DNA of 5,442 nt from Thermoplasmata archaeon (GTDB taxonomy: Archaea; Thermoplasmatota; JAKEGO01). Below the pieces are notes generated by a model that was not told where the DNA came from, did not search any database, and saw nothing but the letters and a program-made list of their open reading frames with translations. Below, piece by piece: positions 1 to 5,359 of the stretch. Every line of letters begins with the position of its first letter. The first letter of the stretch is position 1. The position numbers and the translations under genes are program-made. The stretch covers positions 1 through 5,442 of the forward strand of contig JAKEGO010000037.1 in the NCBI GenBank assembly GCA_022615805.1. Direction: 5' to 3'.

Positions 1-2169
1 ATCGATCGTTCCGTCCGTCCGCACGTCGGACAGCGACAGGCCGGCGACGTCGGTGAAGCTGATGGGCCCTGTGCAGTTGGCGACGGTAACGTCGGATATC
101 GTCACGTAAGCGCCCGAGTGACCGACGATCGGATTGCCGGACCCCTCGATCGCCAGCCCTTCTAGGACGACGCTCCCCTGCACGCCTATGCCGTTCGGCG
201 CGTCCTCCATCGCGCCACCCAGCCATACCAGCGTCCCCTCGGCCCAGGCGCCGCCGCCGCGGAGCGTGACGTTCATCAGCGTCGCGTGGCCGCTGTCGGA
301 TAGGGCGATCCCGGTCGAGTTCCATATCGCGCCGTCCTCCCAGGTCAGTGTCCCGGCCACCGAGAGCCACCCGTCAACGGTGGCGTTGACGATGGACATC
401 TCCCCCGCCGACCTCACCTCGATGCCGCCGCCCTCGACGGCGAGGTCGGTGGCCGTGCACGCCGACCGGACCTCCAGAGCCCTGAACCTCATGTCGTCGA
501 GGTCCACGCCGTCGCTCGCGACGGTCATCCAGTCCACCTTGGCCAGGGCGGTTCCCCGGATCGTGACGACCCTGTCGACCAGGACGTACGGGTATTCCCC
601 GGGGCGGACATGTATGACATCCCCTCCCGTGGAGTTGTCCACGGCTCGCTGGACCGTGTCGTACGGCCGGTCGATGGACCCGTTCATGGGCATCGAGGCG
701 TCATCGTCGACGTATATCTCTACCCTCATAGGCCTCAAGAAGGACTCGGTGTGGCTCGCGCTCATGTTGAGCTCACGCGTCCTCGTCCAGGGCCCGAGCA
801 TCACCGTGACGTTCGTGTCGTTCCTCGCGTACACGCCATCGTCGATGGTGAAGGACGTTACGACGATCCACTCGATCCCGCCGTCCTGTGCGGTCCGCTG
901 GTCGTCTCCGCCGAAGGTCGGCGTGGCGTAGACGTACGACGCGCCATCGGTGACGAGGACCTCCGCGCCCTCGATCGGCCCCATTTCGTTGTCCACCTGG
1001 ACGTGGAGGTGGTTCATCGCGGTGAGAAGGCCGGTGCCATCGGTGTTCACCGTATCGTAGGTGCAATTGAGGGTGTCGGCCGTGGACGCGGCGGCGAGGT
1101 CGATATCGGACCCGCATTCCACCGTCGAGTTGATCATCGTGGCGGTCGCCGCGTCGAGCCCCAGCCCGATGCTGGAGCCCATGACCGAGCAAAGGTCCAT
1201 GAACACATCGGATGCCTCGAAGTCCATCGAGGGGGCGGACCCGTTGCAGGATGAGAACGTGCTGCCGACGATGCGCACCGTCGATTCGCGCGCATCGATA
1301 TGATGGACGTCGCTCCATCGGACGGTCGAGCCGATGATGTCGAGGTCGACCGCATCGCTGATGGACATCGCGATCCCCGCGCCCAGCACCTGGCAGCCGT
1401 CGAGTTCCACGCGTTCGACGACCGCGATGTCGAACCCCTCGACGCAGTCGACGACGACGGCTCCGGAGACGGACGAGTTGTCGACGTCCTTGAGCATGAT
1501 GCCGAAATGCGCGCCGGTCACGGTCACGTCCTCCACCTCGGCGTAACTTGTCACGGACCCGAGGTCGATCCCGTACGTCCCCCCTTCGATGGAGACGTCG
1601 CGTATCGAGAGGTCGCGCACGTCGGTCGTGTAGATCCCCGCGATGACGATGCCCGATATACTGGCGTTCTCGATCGTGACGTTGGTCGAGTCCCTCACGT
1701 CGATGGCCCGCTCGCCGTCGTCCGCGGTGAACCTCGAGATGAAGCACGATGTCGCTCCATGGACCTCGATCGGGTCCTGGTCGATGTTCACGGCACCGAT
1801 GCGCGTGAAGCGCACATTGGCGGCGGTCGAGAATATCCCGAAATCGGCGTTCTCCACGGACAGCCGCTTGAGCGTGGCGTTGGCGGAGACGTTCAGGCAG
1901 ACCGCCGAGCCGAGGATGCGCGTGACGCCGCTCCCGTTCCCCCATATGGTCACCGTCTTGTTCACGATGACGTCCTCGTTGTAGACGCCGGCGTAGACAT
2001 AGATGATGTCGCCGTCCATGGTCCCTGCATCGTCTATCGCCGCCTGGACCGTGGAGTGGTCTGCCTCCGCCCAGTCGTCGTCGACTATGACGAAATCGGC
2101 AGCCACCTGCGTGGCTGTCGCTACCGACAGTGCCAGAAGGCACAGGACAATCGCGGGTAGTTCCCTCAT
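1..2169 (-). CDS. Large secreted parallel beta-helix (PbH1/NosD-like) surface protein, N-terminal 723 residues, C-terminus outside window
   Basis: Reading the minus strand from ATG at 2169, the frame stays open for 723 codons to base 1, so the C-terminus and any anchor are missing. Residues 1-24 are a signal peptide (hydrophobic core around 6-19). Residues 26-375 are a right-handed beta-helix: an entry motif (VDDD at 29-32, VQAAID at 41-46, GDIIYV at 53-58, VTIWG at 73-77) followed by degenerate turns of the type 'a-V-x-I-x-x-[ST]-x-I-x-x-x-x-x-G-I'. Residues about 380-480 break the pattern and look like a beta-sandwich domain (HVQVDN, EGAEVLVTDG, GGIEWIVVTSF). A second helix begins at 485 with the same entry motif (VDDD 487-490, VQRAVD 506-511, GDVIHV 516-521, VTIRG 535-539). 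It contains 19 N-x-S/T sequons, consistent with surface glycosylation. Ligand and function are unknown; such folds occur in carbohydrate-active enzymes, adhesins and surface-layer proteins. An in-frame ATG at 2175 is an equally plausible start. Confidence 0.88.
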   Translation of the reverse strand, partial: MRELPAIVLCLLALSVATATQVAADFVIVDDDWAEADHSTVQAAIDDAGTMDGDIIYVYAGVYNEDVIVNKTVTIWGNGSGVTRILGSAVCLNVSANATLKRLSVENADFGIFSTAANVRFTRIGAVNIDQDPIEVHGATSCFISRFTADDGERAIDVRDSTNVTIENASISGIVIAGIYTTDVRDLSIRDVSIEGGTYGIDLGSVTSYAEVEDVTVTGAHFGIMLKDVDNSSVSGAVVVDCVEGFDIAVVERVELDGCQVLGAGIAMSISDAVDLDIIGSTVRWSDVHHIDARESTVRIVGSTFSSCNGSAPSMDFEASDVFMDLCSVMGSSIGLGLDAATATMINSTVECGSDIDLAAASTADTLNCTYDTVNTDGTGLLTAMNHLHVQVDNEMGPIEGAEVLVTDGASYVYATPTFGGDDQRTAQDGGIEWIVVTSFTIDDGVYARNDTNVTVMLGPWTRTRELNMSASHTESFLRPMRVEIYVDDDASMPMNGSIDRPYDTVQRAVDNSTGGDVIHVRPGEYPYVLVDRVVTIRGTALAKVDWMTVASDGVDLDDMRFRALEVRSACTATDLAVEGGGIEVRSAGEMSIVNATVDGWLSVAGTLTWEDGAIWNSTGIALSDSGHATLMNVTLRGGGAWAEGTLVWLGGAMEDAPNGIGVQGSVVLEGLAIEGSGNPIVGHSGAYVTISDVTVANCTGPISFTDVAGLSLSDVRTDGTID

Positions 2170-2200
2170 GTGCATCGCCGTTCCACCATGGCCACCGGTC

Positions 2201-2210
2201 GATAAAAGGA
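2201..2210 (-). promoter_or_regulatory. Putative archaeal TATA box for the beta-helix gene
   Basis: On the minus strand the sequence reads GATATCCTTTTATCG, an A/T-rich island in a GC-rich spacer. The box is centred near 2205, about 30 bases upstream of the ATG at 2175 and 36 upstream of the ATG at 2169. With the usual archaeal distance of about 26 bases from TATA box to transcription start, the mRNA would begin around 2179 and have almost no leader. No convincing Shine-Dalgarno sequence is visible (only GGTGG), which fits a leaderless or nearly leaderless transcript. Confidence 0.5.
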
Positions 2211-2214
2211 TATC

Positions 2215-2236
2215 GCCGGGGCGGCCGTTCCCCGGC
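2215..2236. repeat. Perfect 7-bp inverted repeat between the divergent promoters
   Basis: GCCGGGG (2215-2221) and CCCCGGC (2230-2236) are perfect reverse complements around an 8-base spacer, which itself contains the palindrome CGGCCG (2222-2227). The repeat abuts the upstream side of the minus-strand TATA box, where TFB or a regulator would contact DNA. A second, wider pair, GGCCACC (2190-2196) and GGTGGCC (2265-2271), surrounds it. It could be an operator for the divergent genes, or chance in GC-rich DNA. No regulator gene is present in the window. Confidence 0.35.
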
Positions 2237-2282
2237 TCCGTCGCCCCCGGGAAAGATCGGTCCAGGTGGCCGCCGAGGTTAG

Positions 2283-2292
2283 TATTTTATAA
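2283..2292 (+). promoter_or_regulatory. Putative archaeal TATA box for the purP-like gene
   Basis: TATTTTATAA is the most A/T-rich stretch of the divergent spacer. Its centre, near 2287, predicts a transcription start near 2313, directly in front of an in-frame GTG at 2315. This supports a leaderless transcript starting with that GTG rather than initiation at the ATG at 2330. Confidence 0.6.
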
Positions 2293-2314
2293 CTCGTGCC
2301 GTATCGCTGTCCGG

Positions 2315-3463
2315 GTGGCATCGGTGGACATGCTCGAACATCTCGGCGGGTACGACAGGTGCGCGATAACGATCGGCGCGATCGCCTCGCACTCGGCCCT
2401 GGACCTCTTCGACGGCGCGGTGGAGGAGGGCATACGGACGCTCGCCGTCTGCCAGCGCGGGCGCGAGAGGACGTACACCGAGTTCTTCAGGGGATACCGG
2501 GAGGACGGCCAGATGGTCCGGGGGATGGTGGACGACGCCATCGTGCTCGACCATTATCGCGACATCATGTCCCAGGAGGTCCTGGTGGACCTGAGGTCGA
2601 GGAACACGGTCTTCGTCCCCAACCGTTCGTTCTCCTCCTACGTGGGCATCGAGGACATCGAGCAGCGCTTCCGCGTCCCCCTTTTCGGCTCCCGCAACAT
2701 GCTGCGCGTCGAGGAGCGCGGGGAGAAACAGGACTACTACTGGCTCCTCGAGAAGGCGGGCTTGCCTTTCCCCGAGCGCGTGGAGCCGGACGAGATCGAT
2801 TCGCTGACCATCGTCAAGCTCCACCACGCCGTCAAGAAGCTCGAGAGGGGCTTCTTCACCGCCTCCACCCCGGAGGAGTACCACCAGAAGGCGAGGCTCC
2901 TCGTGAAACAGGGCGTCATAACCGAGGAGGCCCTGGCGAACGCCCGCGTGGAGCGGTACATCATCGGTCCCGTGTTCAACCTCGACTTCTTCTTCTCCCC
3001 CCTGGAGAGGAGGGCGCAACAGATCGAGCTCATCGGCATAGACTGGAGGTTCGAGTCGTCGCTGGACGGCCACGTCCGCCTGCCGGCGCCCCAGCAGATG
3101 GCGCTCAACGAGGCGCAGATCGTCCCGGAATACACCGTCGTGGGGCACAACAGCGCGACGCTCCGCGAGAGCCTGCTCGAGAAGGTCTTCCCCCTCGCCG
3201 AACGGTTCGTGAAGGCGGCCAGGGAGAACTACTATCCCGGCATCATCGGCCCGTTCTGCCTCCAGACCTGCGTGGACAAGGACATGGAGTTCTACATCTA
3301 CGACGTCGCCCCGCGCATCGGCGGCGGCACGAACGTCCACATGAGCGTCGGCCACCCGTACGGCAACGCGCTGTGGCGGAAGCCGATGTCCACCGGCCGC
3401 CGGATCGCAATGGAGGTCCGGAGGGCGGCCGAGGAGGACAGGCTGGACGAGGTCTGCACCTGA
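2315..3463 (+). CDS. purP: PurP-family ATP-grasp protein (FAICAR synthetase or synthetase-like paralogue)
   Basis: PurP catalyses the ATP- and formate-dependent formylation of AICAR to FAICAR, the penultimate step to IMP in archaea. This 382-residue cytosolic protein matches the family throughout. It has an N-terminal domain with GAIASHSALDLFDGA (21-35), then VPLFGSRNML (121-130), and the ATP-grasp part with IVKL (166-169), YIIGPVFN (215-222), GIDWRFESSLDGHVRLPAP (241-259), IIGPFCLQT (310-318) and RIGGGTN (334-340). Length is close to the usual roughly 360 residues. The glycine-rich loop after the ATP-binding lysine (K168), written GAKGGRGYF-like in classical PurP, is here HHAVKKLERGFF (170-181). 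The usual metal-ligand Glu near the end appears to be Asp330. As I recall, close archaeal paralogues share these changes, so this may be the second PurP type with an altered or unproven activity. GTG at 2315 is chosen because it sits where transcription should begin and gives a family-like N-terminus; GTG 2324 and ATG 2330 are alternatives. No other purine gene is nearby. Confidence 0.88.
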   Translation: MASVDMLEHLGGYDRCAITIGAIASHSALDLFDGAVEEGIRTLAVCQRGRERTYTEFFRGYREDGQMVRGMVDDAIVLDHYRDIMSQEVLVDLRSRNTVFVPNRSFSSYVGIEDIEQRFRVPLFGSRNMLRVEERGEKQDYYWLLEKAGLPFPERVEPDEIDSLTIVKLHHAVKKLERGFFTASTPEEYHQKARLLVKQGVITEEALANARVERYIIGPVFNLDFFFSPLERRAQQIELIGIDWRFESSLDGHVRLPAPQQMALNEAQIVPEYTVVGHNSATLRESLLEKVFPLAERFVKAARENYYPGIIGPFCLQTCVDKDMEFYIYDVAPRIGGGTNVHMSVGHPYGNALWRKPMSTGRRIAMEVRRAAEEDRLDEVCT

Positions 3464-3646
3464 ACGCGGGGGCGGCGGCGCTGATGGGATGATGGACCGG
3501 CCGGATGACGGGGGGCAAGCCATGAGCGGTCCGATCGGCTCAGGTGGGACGTTCGGATGCACCACGTCGATCAATGATATCGCCGATGGGGTCGGCTGGA
3601 CGCCCTGGCACGGTCCGACGGATCTCCCGCATAATTCCGGGGGAAC

Positions 3647-3654
3647 CTTTATGA
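3647..3654 (+). promoter_or_regulatory. Putative TATA box for the metalloprotease gene
   Basis: CTTTATGA is an A/T-rich island centred near 3651, which predicts a transcription start near 3677 and a leader of about 14 bases that just includes the Shine-Dalgarno sequence. It lies more than 180 bases after the purP-like stop codon, so the protease gene probably has its own promoter rather than being read through from upstream. Confidence 0.45.
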
Positions 3655-3677
3655 ATCACCCCCGCTGATGCAGGGCC

Positions 3678-3685
3678 GAGGTGAT
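3678..3685 (+). promoter_or_regulatory. Shine-Dalgarno sequence of the metalloprotease gene
   Basis: GAGGTGAT is an eight-base match to the complement of the conserved archaeal 16S rRNA 3' end, and it ends five bases before the ATG at 3691. It fixes that ATG as the start. It is the only strong ribosome binding site in the window; the other genes appear leaderless or weakly led. Confidence 0.75.
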
Positions 3686-3690
3686 ATGGC

Positions 3691-4428
3691 ATGGGCAGGT
3701 CATCCGCCATTGCGTTCTCCCTGATCGCCGTGGGATTGATGCTCCTCGGCAACGTCGCCGTCGTCGTCGAGGCAGGGGCGACCGAGGTGTCGAGGATCGA
3801 GATGCGTGTGGATCTCGTCTTCAAGGACTCGCCAGCGAAGCCGAGCGGCGTCGGGAAGCCGAAGCCCACATCGACTGGATACAAACTTCTGGGGAAGGGC
3901 GTCTACTGGAAGGACACGCCCATCGACCTCGTGATCGACGCCGACGACTCCGGGCTGTCGGCATCCTTCGTCGCCGGCGCGGTCTGGGCCGGGGCGACGG
4001 AGTGGGACGACAATACGGGCACCGACCTCTTCGGGTCCTACACGACATCGACGACCGCCACGTGGGACGACACGACCCGCGACGGCAGCAACGAGATAGT
4101 GTTCGGCGACTACCCGACCGACGGGGTCATCGCGGTGACCGTGACATGGGGGATATTCGGAGGTCCGATGAGCGGCCGCGAGATCCTCGAGTTCGACATC
4201 CTGTTCGACACCGACTTCACCTGGGGCGACGCCTCGACAGCGAGCGATGTCATGGACGTGCAGAACATCGCGTGCCACGAGATCGGCCACGGGCTCGGCC
4301 TCGCCGACCTCTACGACAGTGGCGACTCGGAGCAGACGATGTACGGCTACGCCGAAACAGGCGAGACGAAGAAGCGCGACCTCAACACCGGGGACATCGC
4401 CGGCATCCAGTTCCTGTATGGCTCCTGA
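3691..4428 (+). CDS. Exported matrixin-like (metzincin) zinc metalloprotease
   Basis: This 245-residue protein is predicted to hydrolyse peptide bonds outside the cell. Residues 1-28 form a signal peptide (R3, hydrophobic 6-26, possible cleavage after VEA at 26-28). The zinc site is HEIGHGLGLAD (196-206), the metzincin pattern HExxHxxGxxD: H196, H200 and D206 as ligands and E197 as catalytic base. A Met-turn follows at TMYGY (216-220, Met217), and the C-terminus GDIAGIQFLYG resembles matrixin ends. The Asp third ligand is the snapalysin (M7) form rather than the His of classical M10 matrixins. Small archaeal proteases with the same 'DLY...TMYGY...KR-L...GDI-G' ending are familiar to me, so I place it in that group. 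The linker from 32 to about 60 is too short for a matrixin propeptide and has no cysteine switch. Cys195 directly precedes the first ligand. A strong Shine-Dalgarno sequence fixes the start. Substrate is unknown. Confidence 0.88.
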   Translation: MGRSSAIAFSLIAVGLMLLGNVAVVVEAGATEVSRIEMRVDLVFKDSPAKPSGVGKPKPTSTGYKLLGKGVYWKDTPIDLVIDADDSGLSASFVAGAVWAGATEWDDNTGTDLFGSYTTSTTATWDDTTRDGSNEIVFGDYPTDGVIAVTVTWGIFGGPMSGREILEFDILFDTDFTWGDASTASDVMDVQNIACHEIGHGLGLADLYDSGDSEQTMYGYAETGETKKRDLNTGDIAGIQFLYGS

Positions 4429-4433
4429 AGCGC

Positions 4434-4469
4434 AAAAGGGGAAATCCGGGCCAACGCCCTGAAGCCCCT
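4434..4469 (-). terminator. Two-tier hairpin followed by TTTT, possible terminator of the Ig/zinc-ribbon gene
   Basis: AGGGG (4437-4441) pairs with CCCCT (4465-4469), and inside it GGGC (4448-4451) pairs with GCCC (4456-4459) around a four-base loop. Read on the minus strand the structure is followed directly by TTTT (4437-4434) and begins 38 bases after the stop codon at 4508. The T-run is short. On the plus strand no T-run follows, so it is less likely to end the protease transcript there. It may simply be a convergent-gene spacer structure. Confidence 0.35.
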
Positions 4470-4507
4470 GGCAATGCCCGCGCCTTCCTTGCCGGATCCG
4501 CAGGCGC

Positions 4508-5203
4508 TCACCTGTACTGACCGCACCTGTGGCAGTAGTATCTACGATACTGCGGGTAGAACAACTTGCTCCGGCCGCACACCTCGCACCTTCTGACTGG
4601 GTGTGCCTCCCCGTAGGCCTGGGTAACCCTCCCGCGGCCCGAGCATGCGAGGGCATCGATGCCCGTGGGATTGAGGAACCGTATCTCGGCGAATGCCCTC
4701 AGGCGCTCGCGGTTGAAGTGGATGAGCGGGACGGTGATCCCGATCGCGACCCCGGCGACGGCCAGAGCCTGGACCAGGCCCGCGAACTTGTCGATGCCCT
4801 CGCCCGGCTCCTCGACGACGACCTGGACCTGGAGCACCGCCGAGTGGTCCTTCCCGTCGTAGCTCCGGACCGATATCGTGTGCCAGCCCAGGCCGGACCT
4901 CTCGGAGTTCCAATTGTACCTCCAGGTCTCGCTCCCGGCGGCCTCATGCCACTCGCCGTCGTCGATCCTGACCTCGACGAGCTCGACCGAGCCGTCGATG
5001 TCGAAGGCACGGCCCGATAGCTCGACCTGGCCGCTGACCTTGCTCCCGTTCCTGATGGAACAGGACACGATCGGCGGCTCGTTCTCCTCCTGGGCCGAGA
5101 TGGAGGCCGACGACGCCCACCCCGCGTGGGCGAGCAGGACGGACATCGACAGGGCGGCGAGGATGAGCGCGGAACGCGCGCGAGGACCGGCCTTCAATGC
5201 CAC
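4508..5203 (-). CDS. Membrane protein with extracellular Ig-like domain, one transmembrane helix and cytosolic zinc ribbon
   Basis: A 231-residue protein that I do not recognise as a named gene, but its parts are clear. Residues 1-37 are a signal peptide (K4, R8, R10, hydrophobic 12-27). Residues 43-131 form one bacterial-type Ig domain: PPIVSCSI (43-50), VSGQVELSGRAFDIDGSVE (56-74), VEVRIDDGEW (76-85), W94 and W98, and GWHTISVRSYDG (106-117). Residues 140-161 are a transmembrane helix, followed by positive charges (R165, R167, R169), so the N-terminal domain should be outside and the C-terminus inside. The C-terminus carries a zinc ribbon, CEVC (206-209) and CHRC (224-227), rich in Arg and Tyr. 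Such a layout suggests an anchored sensor or a scaffold contacting a cytosolic partner, but no enzymatic domain is present. The start is GTG at 5203, the first residue ahead of the signal peptide; its ribosome binding site (GGGAAG) is weak. It converges with the protease gene. Confidence 0.82.
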   Translation of the reverse strand: MALKAGPRARSALILAALSMSVLLAHAGWASSASISAQEENEPPIVSCSIRNGSKVSGQVELSGRAFDIDGSVELVEVRIDDGEWHEAAGSETWRYNWNSERSGLGWHTISVRSYDGKDHSAVLQVQVVVEEPGEGIDKFAGLVQALAVAGVAIGITVPLIHFNRERLRAFAEIRFLNPTGIDALACSGRGRVTQAYGEAHPVRRCEVCGRSKLFYPQYRRYYCHRCGQYR

Positions 5204-5211
5204 ACTTCCCG

Positions 5212-5227
5212 GCGGACCCGCGTCCGC
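5212..5227 (-). repeat. Perfect 6-bp stem-loop in the leader of the Ig/zinc-ribbon gene
   Basis: On the minus strand GCGGAC and GTCCGC pair around a four-base GCGG loop. The hairpin lies between the predicted transcription start (near 5234) and the GTG start at 5203, ending eight bases before the start codon. It could influence translation or mRNA stability, or it may be chance in GC-rich sequence. Confidence 0.35.
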
Positions 5228-5256
5228 GGGCCTCGCCGGTGATGAACCAGGATATC

Positions 5257-5264
5257 TTTATAAA
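5257..5264 (-). promoter_or_regulatory. Palindromic TATA box upstream of the Ig/zinc-ribbon gene
   Basis: TTTATAAA is self-complementary and sits within the A/T-rich island 5251-5270. For the minus strand it predicts transcription from about 5234, giving a leader of about 30 bases before the GTG at 5203. Because the box is a palindrome its sequence alone does not set direction. I assign it to the minus strand because a convincing gene follows on that side and none is evident on the other. Confidence 0.6.
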
Positions 5265-5359
5265 AGGTTTGTCAGACCGCTGCCCCGAGGGTGCGGCGCC
5301 CGATCCCCGGGGCGCGCTCATCGGTGTGGACCGGGGGTGTGGGATCGCGGTCTCTCTTG

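Noticed and set aside
134..2160. Several plus-strand and alternative minus-strand open frames across the beta-helix gene
   Set aside because: They are shadows in a GC-rich region. The minus-strand frame from 2169 has a signal peptide, coherent beta-helix turns and sequons from end to end, and the others show none of these.
1..2169. The recurring gtcgac/cgtcgtcg-like words in the beta-helix gene as a possible DNA repeat array
   Set aside because: They are codon-level repetition of Val-Asp and Asp-Asp in a GC-rich coding sequence, not regularly spaced, and the units do not match over 10 or more bases.
2279..3574. A long minus-strand open frame of 431 codons antisense to the purP-like gene
   Set aside because: It is a mirror frame expected opposite a GC-rich gene. 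Its translation is dominated by Arg, Val, Leu, Asp and Pro without domain signals, while the plus strand clearly encodes conserved PurP motifs.
3489..3668. A 59-codon plus-strand reading frame between the purP-like and protease genes, starting with two ATG codons
   Set aside because: There is no Shine-Dalgarno or well-placed TATA sequence, the third-position GC looks lower than in the neighbouring genes, the peptide has no recognisable pattern, and its end overlaps the TATA box of the protease gene.
3464..3690. The spacer after the purP-like gene as a possible tRNA, small RNA or terminator site
   Set aside because: I found no tRNA-like T-arm or acceptor pairing and no T-run after a stem. The short palindromes CCGGCCGG and CCGATCGG are common in such GC-rich DNA.
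3681..4656. Long alternative frames over the metalloprotease gene on both strands
   Set aside because: Their translations are Arg-rich or low complexity with no motif, whereas the frame from 3691 has a Shine-Dalgarno sequence, a signal peptide and an intact zinc site.
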